Below the pieces are notes generated by a model that saw nothing but the letters and a program-made list of their open reading frames with translations, ran no database searches and was not told the DNA's origin. Made by a program: the position numbers and the translations under genes. Below, piece after piece: positions 12,800 through 25,099 of a stretch of 64,000 bases of DNA. Position 1 is the stretch's first letter; every line of letters begins with the position of its first letter. The DNA is from Marisa cornuarietis (Eukaryota > Mollusca > Gastropoda > Architaenioglossa > Ampullariidae): positions 407,001 through 471,000 of the forward strand of contig SMMW01000645.1 in assembly GCA_004794655.1 (NCBI GenBank), in the 5' to 3' direction.

Positions 12800-14890
12800 T
12801 AATAATATTTTCGTTGCATCGACAAGCAAACATAAACACAAACGAATAGGAGGAAGGAGAGATAACGGAGACGGAGAGAGAGAGGAGTCGTGGTGGGATG
12901 GAGAAATTGTAAGGCTACAAAGATACCCACAGACACGATATTCCCACGATTCATGGCTGTGATAAACTCGAACTGCTATTTTATTCAGCAAGAGACCAGT
13001 TTTACGGCTTCCAAACAAGGTGTTTTCTAGCCACCGGAACGGTCACCGCCCATCGTGAGCCAGATGCTAATGGAGTCGTCCGCTCAGGGAAGTCTTTCTG
13101 TTCATCGCCGAGGGAAGGATCGCTGACAGACCGGACGATAAGATTTCGGAAGAACTCAATACTTCCATTCGAGATGCGCAGGCCTCTTGGCATCCAGCCA
13201 AAGAAAGGACACGTGATCTGAAGCCACGTCCAGAAACTACGGCGAGGTTATAAATGTTTTTTGGGGTAAGTTTTCGCTTTTTAAAAAACAAACACACTCA
13301 CAATATATATATATAGAGAGAGATATTTCTGACCGGCGAGCATGACATTGTAAAAGTTCTCAATCTTACTTCGTTTTCTGCATAGTCCATCACTGTCTCA
13401 CTTTCCAGGCATTTGTTTGCACTGCTGTGTACATCTTTCCACTGCCTTAGCTCGGTGTGAGTTTTTCTCAGGACAACTCAGGAAATAAAGTTCTTAAGAA
13501 CTGTTATAAAATGAAAACTGGTTTAAGCCTGGGACCCTTGCTCTTTGAACAGTCCTTTCTTGTACTTCTCCTCTAAGAAGAAGCACTGATTGAAATGTAT
13601 TGCCAAAACGACAAAATGGTCTTCAGCTCCTGGAATGTGATGGGTTACCACATAAGGAAGTTCATCCTGGTTCTTACTGCTGTCAGCTGGGAAGCAAAAA
13701 GTTCGAGACTGAGACCTGTAAGTCTTCCTTCACCGGCTTTTTAAAATTACATCAGGACAAGTCAAGGAAGACTTTTTGGGTTTCGCCTTTTTGCCTAGAA
13801 ATGGTAAACCACTTACCTTCACTGCCCCTATGACGTTTAGGTTATGGGACTTTTCACCTACCACGTGATGGTCACGTGTGAATTACTTACTCATGCCACC
13901 TTACTCATATTGATACTAAATATTGTCATTGACAAAAAGAGTTCATATTTATTCGGCGAAAAACAATCAGCTTCCATGCTCAACACAGTTCAGGGGCTAT
14001 AAACCCAACCCTGGGTATAGATTTAACCTCTTCTTCATAACTACGACCCCTGGAGGTAATGGAACTCGTTCTTAGCTGATGATATTATGGTTATTTATCC
14101 CGTGGCAAGAACTTCGTCATTCAACGGTTTTCTCTGAGAACGTTTAGTCATCGAGCGACTATTTATCTGCTCACAAATATATTCGCAAGGGAAGCTACAA
14201 CCTCCCGGACTCCATTATGTCTGTGATTATCTAATTGTCTCCCCAAAAAGAAGAAAATCGTTTATCAGATTCCAGATGCACACTTTGTTCATGATGGCGA
14301 AGGACTTCAACAGCCAAGCACCACTTCTGTCTTTATTTTTATTTTTTCACTTTCCTATCGTTTTATACGTTTTCTTTTCTTCTCTTCTGTTTTTGGTGCG
14401 CAATGAGCATTCTTTGGAATGGATACCTGCGCATTATAAATGGACATCATCATCATCATGTCAAGCAGCTAGCGTCTTTGATGTCGCATCTACATACTTG
14501 ACGGGGATCAGCCCTCATCTTCTATTTTAGCGACCAGTAAAGGTTGGACAGAGAGTATTTTGATGAAGCAAGTCTCAAATGTCGATATTTGAGCAGTTAT
14601 TATTGCGTCCAAAATATTGAATATAATAAAAGTAAACATAAAAATCAAATAACCTTTAGGGAAACGGGGTCTTGAATGGTTCATTGTTTATAAGGCACAG
14701 TATGTCCCCTTAACCTCCGTGGATAAATGAGTGATTCAGGTGCCCATTCCTGCAATTGTTGGGTAAGAGGAGGAAATTTTCGACCTACATGCCTGCACCC
14801 AACTATCTTTTACTTTCTAGTCAAACATGTACAGTACCTCCCGCCCCTCCTCCTGGAACACACTGGTTGCTCTCAAATCGCGGTACAGAT
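12800..14890. other. unassigned non-coding stretch
   Basis: No supported gene was found. A short (TA)/(AG) run lies at 13303-13323. The several frames of 60-84 codons overlap each other on both strands and show no domain. Confidence 0.35.
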
Positions 14891-17530
14891 TTAATAATAA
14901 TAATAAAAGTGAAAATTTTTTATAGCGCATATTCACACTCATAGAGAGCATGCTCTTAGCGCTTAAAATGGGGTAGAGACGTGGACAAGTAGATACAGAG
15001 CACAGGGGACGAAAGAAAACGACAGTACTGACGACGAAACAGATAGCAAAGGCATCAGGTAACAGGAACAGAGAAATATAGTGATTCTGCGAGAAAGATG
15101 GGTAAAGTAGCAAGAGGGAAGGGGGGGGGGTAAGGACGAGCATTGTGTTGACTGTGTTAGGAGTAGTGCTCAAGGAAGAGGTGCGTTTTCAGTGCAGATT
15201 TGAAAGATTCAATTGTAGGAAGGTGGCGGATATGGAAAGGGAGCGAGTTCCATTGTTTTGCAGCACAGTAGCCAAAAGTCATGTGACCATATGTCGTTGT
15301 TCTGGTGACAGGAACAGTTAGGATACGGTCGTCAGACGAAGGGCGTAGTTGTCTGGACGGAGAGTAAGGGATGAGAAGTTCAGAGAAATAGTCAGGACAG
15401 GAGCCAGCAAAGAAATTAAAACACAGCACAGACAGTTTGTACTGAATGCGAGAACGGATGGGTAGCCAGTGTAGAAAACGAAGGAGAGGAGTGACATGGT
15501 CCCGTTTCCTTGCTCTAAGCACCAGACGCGCAGCGGAGTTCTGTACTTTCTGGAGTCTCTGAATGAGGTAGTCAGGGCAGCCTGCCAGCAAGGAGTTGCA
15601 GTAGTCAAGTCGAGAAAGAACAAACACACAGACAAGAGTGTTGGTAGCGCGTGTAGAGAGAAAGTGACGGATGGCACTGATCTTACGGAGCTCATAGTAG
15701 GCAGACTGACAGACAGCTGCTACATGTCTATCGAGTGTCATGTCAGCAGTGACAATAAATCCCAGATTCCTAACAGATGACGTGAAGGTGATGTTGCTGT
15801 CGCCCACCTTGATGTGATTGGGCAGACTGACGAGTGAAGGTTGATGTCTTCTTCTATGGCACAAGAGGGCTTCCGTTTTATCATCATTTAGTTTAAGCTT
15901 GTTTTTTACCATCCAGCCCTTGACATCGCTGATACAAGCTTCTATAGAGCTAATAGCAGAGTGAGACTCAGCCGGCGGAGTGGAACAGTAAAGCTGCGTG
16001 TCATCAGCATAGGATTGATGAGAAACCTGGTGAGACTGGATGCATGATAAAAGGGGCTTAGTATACAGGATGAACAGAACTGGGCCAAGTACTGAGCCTT
16101 GGGGAACACCACAGAAAAGTCAAGCAGGGCGAGATATCTGACCATCAACTAACACAGTCTGGGTCCTATCAGTGAGATAGGAGTTGAACCATGAGAGGGC
16201 AGGTCCAGAAATCCCGTAGAGGGTGTGGAGTCCGTGAAGAAGCAGAGAGTGGTCTATAGTGTCAAATGCAGCAGACAGGTCCAGTAGAGTTAATGGAAAG
16301 ACATCACCACTGTCAAGAGCAGGCAATATGTCTGTTGTTACTTTAATAAGAGTGGTCTCGGTGCTGTGGAAAGGTCTATATGCCGACTGAGCTTGTGGGA
16401 TAAGATGGTGCTCTTGTAAGTAGGCCCAGAGCTGTGTCAAAACTATTTTCTCTATGATCTTAGAGAGAAAAGACAAGTTGGAAACTGGACGGTAGTTGTT
16501 CAGGACATTGACGTCAAGCGTGGATTTCTTTAGAAGTGGCCTCACCACCGCATTTTTGAACAGAGATGGGAAAACCCCTGACGACAGGCTGACATTTACA
16601 ATATTAGTGATGGTAGGAAGTAGAGTATCTAGGCACTCGAGCAGAAGACTTGTGGGCATCGGATCTAACTCGCAAGTTGTTGGTTTAGCTTTTAGAATAA
16701 CCGCTTTCACATCGGTCTCAGAGACTGGTAGGAACTTGGTCATGGAGCATCCTGGGAGGACATCACTGGAGATGCTGTCAGGCGCCGACACAGAGTCTAA
16801 AGATGATCGAATGTCCGATATCTTGCTGGTGAAATAATCGCTAAAAACTTGCGGCAGCAGTGAAGCAGGGTAGGCAGTAGGCAGTGGTGTTGCTGTCTTA
16901 GATCCAGTCATTTGAGTGCAGATGGCAAAGAATTTTTTTGGACGAGGTGCAGTTAATTATTTGGCCCTGAAGATATGATGTTTTAGCCTCATAAATGCAT
17001 TTTGCAACGCTTCGCTTTGCGGCATTATAAATTTCTTTGTGGATGGCGAGTCCAGTCTTCCGCCAAAGACGTTCAGCTCGCCGGCGCGTGCGCTTCAGGT
17101 CACGGAGTTCGACGCGGATGTGTGAATGCCAAGGCGCACATTTAGACTGGCGCATCAGACGTCGAGACACTGGGGTGTGGTCATCAACTACTCTACGCAA
17201 AACACAGTCAAGTTGCTCGGCAGAGGGTGGTTGGAGGAGCGCCATCTGCAGCTGTGCTTTGAATGCTAGTCTATCCACATTTTGTAATGACCGAGTGGGT
17301 CTGAAAACTGGCGCCGATGATGGGCATTTGCGATCCAGTTCGATTAGTACAGAGTAGTGGTCAGATGAGAGATCGTGGGAAACATCAACTGACTGGAGTA
17401 AGTGGTCATCAGGTCGATGTATGACCCAGTCCAGGATGTCATCTCTTTTGTGAGTTGGTTGCGACACGGACTGGACAAAACGAAAGGTGTGCAACATTTC
17501 GGACAGTTTGACAGTGTCAGGATGAGGATT
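14891..17530 (-). mobile_element. 5'-truncated CR1/L2-like LINE retrotransposon
   Basis: This is a non-LTR retrotransposon on the - strand. Its 5' end is cut inside the endonuclease domain at about 17530. From there it runs through reverse transcriptase and a 3' UTR to a (TTA)-type tail at 14891-14906. A ~265-base stretch of its 3' UTR and tail recurs on the + strand at 30643-30906, which fixes the 3' boundary. 5' truncation and a short microsatellite tail are normal outcomes of target-primed insertion. I could not find a convincing target-site duplication. CR1/L2-type placement rests on the RT motifs and the triplet-repeat tail; the exact clade is not determined. Confidence 0.9.
15157..17530 (-). 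pseudogene. LINE ORF2 remnant: endonuclease C-terminus plus reverse transcriptase
   Basis: Reading leftward, the endonuclease tail includes PTHKRDDILDWVI and a SSDHYSV box (the SDH catalytic motif) near 17330-17460. RT motifs follow: NNYRPVSNLSFLSKIIEK, SAYRPFHSTETTL, LLDLSAAFDTIDH (motif A), GVPQGSVLGPVLFILYT, and an intact SYADDTQLY (motif C, at about 16000-16011). Next come LKLNDDKTEALL, LSRLDYCNSLLAGCP and a HWLPIRSRIQYKL region. It ends with LKTHLFLEHYS at 15157. I see only two lesions: a one-base length change in a seven-T run (16933-16939), which separates the endonuclease and RT frames, and one in-frame TGA at 16120-16122. On both sides of that TGA the frame is continuous. So few lesions suggest a young insertion; it is nevertheless dead because it is truncated and broken. 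Confidence 0.9.
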
Positions 17531-17534
17531 TCTC

Positions 17535-18620
17535 TACTAAATAAAGACAAGACTCACGAATAGACAGCCAGTATTATAGACTGCATGCAAATAATACATA
17601 AAATACAGAATACTTTTTGTTGCCCGTTTTTTCACTTTCCCATTACTTTCGCAAATAATTTTGTCCCAGCTTATGTGTTTATTACCTTTCTGGAAAGTAT
17701 TTCTTCTGCTCTGTAGAACTTTGCAGCCAATAAATGAAAAATGAATGTGCGATAAATGAAGGGGTGTTCCTTGGCATCCTCAATCTTTTATGACCCTACA
17801 ACAGTTGAGGGACCTAGACAGACAGAATCGAGCAGGGAGACAATTAACTTTTGTGAGAACATTCGTCTCGACTCTCATACCCGGCACGTCCTCGCCAGGG
17901 TTTCTCTCTCTCTCTCTCTCGCTCTCTCGTTCGCGCGCAGAATTTCAGGTGTTGACGAAAGTAGAAGACCTTTGTTGTTAATATCTGATAAATTATACAC
18001 CTATCTCTATAGTTAGTCAAAATTGGAATGCACAAGTAGGTATAATTGTAACAACAACGCCCTCTGACAACACTCAACGGTCGGAGATCTTGCGGTGGCT
18101 TTGTGTCGGGTTTTATCGCTGTTATGGCGAAACGGGGTTGAGGAAACAAGTCACGTATCCCGCTATTGTTAGACTCGGGTGTCTTGCTGACGGCGTTGTT
18201 GTTCTTCGTCTGCTCCTTTTCTTTTTGTACTGGCGCAGCCTTTGTATACGATGTGGGGATGGGTAACTGAGCCTCGGACCTACTGGAGAATCTGACATTG
18301 TGAGACACACTCGCCTCGAATCACGAAGATGCAGGAAGGAGAGAGCGGAAGGGATGCGAGGCAACATGAGAGGATGACATGGAGGTTGATGTGAAGGGAT
18401 ACATTAGAGGGGAAATGAGGGACAACATGAGAGAACATATGAGAGAGGACATAAGGGACGACATGAAAGACGATATGAGAGGCGACATGACATGTCATTA
18501 AAATATCCTCTCTCTCTGTCGGTTATTCGTTCCTACTCATTAGTCACTTGCTCTCGCTCTCGTCCTCTATTTCCTTCTCTCTCTCTGTATCTCAGAGGCT
18601 GTCCTGGATTTAGATATCCT
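17535..18620. other. unassigned stretch with purine/pyrimidine short repeats
   Basis: CT-rich at 17902-17930 and a run of loosely repeated GACATGAGAG-type modules at 18360-18490. A 154-codon open frame on the - strand (17844-18308) starts with GTG, not ATG, and ends in the translated CT repeat. I recognise no domain and do not call it. Confidence 0.35.
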
Positions 18621-18629
18621 CTTGAGCAC

Positions 18630-18695
18630 ACTGCTCTTTCTCTGCATGTCCATGTGTTTACAGGGCTAGCTGCTCTTAGTAGTTGCAATACAAGC
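18630..18695 (+). mobile_element. truncated copy of the short SINE-like retroposon
   Basis: About 60 bases from GAGCACACTGCTCTTTCTC through GTGTTTACAGGGCTAGCTGC match the first half of the element seen at 2946-3055 and, inverted, at 62495-62618. The second half (TAAAACACC box and CCCCTCCCC run) is absent or unrecognisable. It is a decayed partial copy. Confidence 0.5.
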
Positions 18696-18699
18696 CTGA

Positions 18700-21600
18700 A
18701 ACCTCAACTTCCCATCAAGAGCGGGTCTTCAGGTTAAAAACTCAACCAGCTGTTGATGAAACTTTTCCACCAAACTTGAAGACAGCAATGACAATTACTT
18801 CTTTTGTACCCCGATTTTTCAAGCGGAGATCGTTCTCGTTGTCGTTCTTCAGTAGCAGGCGAGGACCCGCGACAGATGCTAAACCCTAGCTACTATAGCT
18901 ACTACATTCTAGGCAAGGACACCACTAGTCCCCGCTCCCGCTGCAGCAACCACTACATCCTCCCACCGCACTTTGCTGCATGCTGCACCACACCCAGTGT
19001 GACCTGGTGCACGCAGGCTATAAAATATCCGTCTTGCCTGGGGTGGCAAATGGACGCAAAACCCTCGGCCAGCACCTGAACTATTTATGGTCCACTGTTA
19101 TTATTCCTATGATAAACAGCAGAACGGCTGTCGGAACTGACATCTTCTTTCTCAGGTTCCTCTTTCCCATTGTCCACTGTAAATATTTTAATTGAAAAAT
19201 AATGTAAACAATTTTAACCAGATTTTCTTGAACGTGGTCTTTTGTGGCTTTGCATGAGATCGTGACTGAAAATAATATAACAGTTTTCGTTTGTAAATTA
19301 GAAAAGTTAATAAAACCGAACAACAATCGTCTGTGTAATTTTACAGAACTATACAACAGCTAACTTAGTAAAAGCATTTATAATGAGAATTGTTCATAAA
19401 TGGGGTTTCACACTGAGAGTCAATCCAACTGATCCATTCAGCTGTGCCTCACTTCTGGCAAACGCCTTATATTTTAAACAGTGGCGCCAGAGAGCTACAC
19501 AAATGTACTTAGGCACACTCTGAATCCACACAGGACCTTATTTCTTAAACTCAGAACTAAGAACTCTGATCTTTGAATGAATATTACACTTTATTTGACC
19601 ATGTCCACTTGAAGGTAATTTAAGAATAGCGCCATCTAAATATTTGTTTTAATTTTAAACGCTCCTGCTAGGCTAATACCACATTTTTCATTGCAACAAG
19701 AAATATTTGAACCTGGTGTTAGGCGTTTCCTTCCCTTTCTTAATTTTTTGTGGAAGAAGACACATTAAAACGTGCTTTCCTGCTGTTTACAAAGTCAGAG
19801 GAAGAATACATCTTCAGAATCAATATGACTTGTCAGCAAACCCTTTTAAATATCATGTTTGAGTTAATCGCAAACGACATCCTGTCCAGAATTCATTAGA
19901 AGATCGAAACGCAAGCCCATGCGTCTTGCCATTGTCGGGGAAACATTCTGGTCGCTGTGCAGTTTCTCGAGAAATCCCGTGTTATTTCCCGCGACCAATC
20001 CCAAGTCACTTTAGCCCCGTCCACAAAAACTGACAGTTTGCAGGAGCAAGACTCTTTCAAAATCACATCGCGGTCAAGTAAGAATTAACTTTTTGACTTT
20101 CGAGCAAATTGCCTCGCGTTGAAAGTTTCGAAAAAACAGCGATTTTGTCGCGAACAAGCAGGAATATGATAAGCACGCGCAAATACACTTTCCGTCAAGG
20201 ATTTGCCGACGGAAAATTGCGTTATAAATATTCTCTCCCCTTCCCTCCTAAAAATCCCTCCTTTACTTTTTTATCCTCTCTCACTTTCCACGTCCTCCCA
20301 TCCCCAAAGACCTCCCCAGCCCGCTGCCCACACACAGATGCAAACGTGTGTTTGAACGAGCAGCTTCTCTTCACGATCTTGTGGTGGTCTTCAGAAGGGG
20401 CAATAAGTCTCATAGTTTTAAAGTCCTAAAGTTTTGGCTTACATTTTTCTTACTCAACAAGAATAAACTCGAAAAGTCTTGACACCTTTTATTTTCCTTC
20501 GTGACTCATACTGAATTTTTCTCTCTGACTAGGTTACTTCTTTCTTCTTTCTTTTCCTCCTCTTTTCTCTTTCATTTCACGTTGTTTCTTCTTCTGCAAA
20601 CATTTTTTTACTTAAAGCAACTTTAAAATTTTATTTATTTAAAATTTTTATTGCCTTATTGTTTCTGCTTTCCGAAATTCAAGTAGCTTTCTTCTAAGTT
20701 TTTTTGCTTGCTTTTTTTTTTTCTCATTTTCGATATATTTTTAACTTCTTTGTCACTGTGTAGCCATCACACTACAAGATGTGATGACTTAATAAGTGTC
20801 GGTAATCAACTGTTCCACAGCTTCTACAAGGCTTAATTTAATGCACTTCGCTACCTGTCGAGTTTTCTCTTTTCCTGATGGCTGTCGCACTAACGCTTTG
20901 ATGAAATCGCTCTCCGTGTGGCTAATGAGTCATAAATCATGCGGTTTAGGAACATAAACAGCAAAGGAGATGCGGTCAGGAAATAGAAGCGTGCTGTTTC
21001 GACCCACATCACCCCTACTTTCACAGCAAATCGCGAGGGTAGTTGTCATGGTATGCGAATGTGCGCGAGTTCGTAAGGGAAAGGTCGGGGTCAAAGACAT
21101 ATGCCCGTAACCAAGAGACTGATGTGTGTGGGGAACGTCACAAACATTCATCAGCACGCAGATTGTAACCAAGAACTAAAAACCTCGCCGACACAGCATT
21201 AAATATTTTCTGCTAAACTGTCAGGAATCATGGTTGTTTTATAGTTTCTAAGCAGTCAGCAAGTTCGACAGGGTCTCCTTAATGTGCTTATCGGCTTTAA
21301 AACAATTTGTGATTAAGTGTAAAAGCACCGGGAGACGAAAGCAAAGTTGATGCCAGACAGGTGAAACACTGCAGGCTTCATTTTCCTAGTTCTCGTGACA
21401 GTACACCGACTCCTTTTCTTACTTTTCTTAAAATTAAAAAAGTCTGCGATGTTTTTTTCATTGGCCCCTCATACCCAGGGTTGATTCCATTCGCGTAGGC
21501 AAAGCCAGAGAATCCAAATCTCTGGTTTCAGATGTTTACTTTTCGACCAGGCATTTTCTTTTTAGCAAACCTCCCTTGCATTCGGAATGATTGTTAAAGG

Positions 21601-24110
21601 CTAACCCGAGTCAACATACAATGCTCAAGTTGTAGGTTGATGAGTAGAATCTCCGCAGCTATTAGTCACAAAATGTTATGACTTTTTAAAAAATTTTCTA
21701 AACACACAGCCATCGCTGTACCATGGCGCTGAGGCTCTTTGCTGGGGCGTCCCAGGACATGAAGTCTTGACCCGTGTCCAAATCGCGTAAATCTGACTTT
21801 CAAATGTTAATTCCTCGTGAACAGAACAGACATTCGGTAAATTTGGTAAATTGATGTCAGGTAATGAACTAACAACATTCCTTTGAAAATAATTGTTTTG
21901 GGGTTTTCGTTTAATCAGCAACTAGCTGTGTGTAAGAAGATAAGGCCCGACACGTGGGCCTGTGTGTGCGCGGGCTGTAAATTCAAATTACCATCCATTT
22001 TGAACAATTCCAACATCAAAGTAAAATGGACACATTCTCAATGCACCGTCAACACAACTGTCTCGTCAATGCAATTAACAGTTAAAGTTATGAAAAATCT
22101 TGCCAAAATAAAGTCTTTATTTGTTGAGATACTTGTATTAAAACCTTTTATTATGAAGGAAATTTCCATGACATGTATACTTTTTTCAAATATCAGCTAA
22201 ATTTGTAAACTCTGTCAATATGTAACCAATCCTTGATCATATCTATACCTCTTGATTACACGCCATGTGATAGAAATCTCTCATTCAGCGCACTCTGATG
22301 TATTCACGTCCATCCTCGCAGAACGAAGGGAGATAAGGGGAGAGAAAGGGAGAGAACTCAATATCTAGCGTCCTTCACTTTCTATGAGAGGCGAAGACAT
22401 CTTTTGGACGGGTGGTCAGCTCTTGTCTGTCTGTTCCGACTGTGTGGTACGATCTTGATGCTGACTGAGATTCTGCAGTGATCGTGGGTAATCTAATTGA
22501 CTGTTGAGGATCTTGATTTATTTTTCCTTTTTTTCGTCTGCACCCTGCAGTTACCCCTTTATGACTATTTCGCGTCGACCATCTTTCCGAAAAATGTTGC
22601 AGCCATAACTGGGTTTCATTTCTTTACGGATGAAGAGATAGACAAGTGGAGTAGTAGATGAAAAACACCATCTAGTAAAAAGTCTTTGGTGTTTTGGGCT
22701 GGATATAAAGTTGGTCACTGTACGGGTTTCTTCCTTTGTTACCAATTCTTCTTTGGATATTATAAACACTTGCATGTCTTTGTAATAATGACTGAAGGAA
22801 TTTCTTAACCTGACCGTAGCATTTCCTACTTTGTCCCGCATGTATAATTTGAAAAACAATTTACAAGTTTTACCAAACTTGAAATTATATTATCCTACGT
22901 ATTTCTTCGACGATTCGATGTTATGTCCTCTTACACAGCTAGCTGTATACATTCATTTTCAGAATATTTAATTTACTGTAGGCAGGGGTGCCGTTCTAGA
23001 CATCAGTGACTAAGATCTGCTTTCTGAAAGCCGACTATAAAAACGGGCAGCCACTAGATTTTAGTTGCCTCAAACGATATCTGGCACGTAGAGCAAACAC
23101 AGAACAGCAGCTGTAACAAATATGTGTTTTCCCTGGTCTTCAAAGTAAAAAACAGACGCGAAAGAGTGTGAATGAGAGGAAAGGATCAGAAATCATTTCT
23201 TCAAAGTTTCCACTTGTGTACAGCTCTTCACATCGCTTCTTTAACGTCCATCCTGGGACAGCGGCAACTTCTGAGATACACTGACCAGACATTACCAGGG
23301 AAACGCGACCACATTTCTGTCGGCAAAAGCTGTTACTGTCTGTGACGACGCCCTCTAGCCGAGGGCTAAAAGTACTTCTGGGAGAGAACTGCTTGTCCTC
23401 TTCCGGTCAGCCAATCAACGAGCGTCTTTCTTGATGGCCTTGCCAGTGATCAGATGCGATCGTCTCCCATCAAGGAAATTGAAGGACTGCGGCAATAATC
23501 AGGATGCAGCAAGTCGGTATCAGCCAGGCATAATTCTGCAACTTCGAGTAGTATGGGGAACAAGACAAACTGAAATTGTATGTTCTTAACCATCTCGAAA
23601 AAAAAGGAAATTGCAAAAAACAGGAAAACGTGGACAGCGCAGTCCCACTCAACAAATGCACTCTTAATGGTAGACAAAGCAGGTCTGAACAAATATTCTA
23701 GTCCTCAAATCAGTAGATAGCGTTAGTGGGAATTTTATTTGTGTGATCATTGTCAAGAGAAATAGCAACACAATGCGTGTGTATGTATATCAACAATAAT
23801 CCAGAATAAACAAAGAGAAAACTAAACCTTTACAGTTTACATTAAAGATACTAAGTAGCCTGACTGGAGCTTTTGACATGCTTTCTTCTGCACCTGGTGT
23901 GTTCAGTGCCCTTCACTGAGATAAACTCAGACCACGTGACGGAACAAAACTGTTGTGGACTACCGGCAGTTGGCGTAGTCCTTGGTGTCTATGGAGTAAA
24001 GGTTTGGCACCTGCTAGTTAGAATTATTGCAACTACAGTCTCAGTCCAGCTTCAGTGACAGGCAATAATCGCTGTTTTGCAATTCTTAGATTTTGCTCTC
24101 TTTCTCTCTG
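18700..24110. other. 5.4-kb unassigned non-coding region
   Basis: No supported exon was found. It includes a T-rich stretch at 20520-20760. A moderately GC-rich piece at 18850-19080 has a 91-codon open frame that I cannot assign. Several other open frames under 110 codons lack any domain or codon bias. Confidence 0.35.
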
Positions 24111-24114
24111 ACTC

Positions 24115-24176
<62 letters not shown>

Positions 24177-24178
24177 CA
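24115..24178 (+). repeat. (TG)n microsatellite
   Basis: About 55 bases of TG with one T-T interruption at 24130, ending in a short CG run. It is an alternating purine-pyrimidine tract. Confidence 0.9.
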
Positions 24179-25060
24179 TATATGTAGGCGTCTAGAACTG
24201 TTTTTATACATAAATCCTGTTTGAACATCTTTCATTCTCAAAGGATGTTCGCAAGTCTAATTATCAAGAGAAAACCTGTCTTATTACCTGTCTAGTGATA
24301 AGCTGGTCAGTCAGGCTGACCTCTGCCCACGACCCCGCTTTATTTCCCAAACCAATGGCAGAATAAACAACTTATCCTGAAGATACGGGTTTCGACTAAA
24401 AAAAAATAGGAGGCTAGTAAAGATACCCCCAAAGAACATAATAGCTAACACACGGTAACTTTTTCAATTGTAATCTGACACTAGCAGATGATAATCAGAA
24501 ACCAATATATCCCAATCAGTAAACAATATCCGAGGACCTTCTGTCCTAGAACTAAACAATGCTTCATGCAGTGTGTTGTCCGTCATATATCAACTAACAA
24601 TAAAAAATAATTAGGTTAAACCTGAAACCAACCGTAAAATACGCACAGGATAACACAAATCAGGTTCGTGCTCGGAGAATAATATTAACAAGGCAATCAA
24701 AAGCACTAGACGATGGCTCCATCTCTTACCGGCCTGCGAATGATAAAAGGGACATAAGTATAAAATTGGGGGTTTGCAGTTCACTTCGCTACTGACCGTG
24801 CATAGAGATTAACGATGAATGTACAGAAGAATCGCCATTGAAAATGGCAAACCTAGCACCAACCAGCAATGGAAGGTCCTCGAAAGTGTTACGTGACATT
24901 TTGTACAATGTCTTTACTAGATAAGGTGCAAAATAGATAAGCTGGTAAGAGATTCAGCAGGAGATATATTGTGTGTATATAATAAAAGTGTGTGTATATT
25001 TATTAGTATATGTTGGTAGGTTGGTAGACTCGTTGGTAAAGTATTCTTGTTTGCCTATGA

Positions 25061-25061
<1 letters not shown>

Positions 25062-25095
<34 letters not shown>
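25062..25095 (+). repeat. (TG)n microsatellite
   Basis: An uninterrupted TG run of about 17 units. The Val/Cys-rich frame that crosses it is an artefact. Confidence 0.9.
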
Positions 25096-25098
<3 letters not shown>

Positions 25099-25099
25099 C

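Noticed and set aside
12633..13018. Frames with poly-Asp or poly-Met runs on the - strand
   Set aside because: They are the (ATC)n microsatellite read in different frames; no flanking coding signal.
15157..15912. 251-codon open frame as a host gene
   Set aside because: It is the C-terminal part of the LINE reverse transcriptase, in frame with 16120-16911 apart from one stop codon.
17844..18308. 154-codon - strand frame
   Set aside because: It starts at GTG, ends in a translated CT repeat, and overlaps other open frames of similar quality; no domain.
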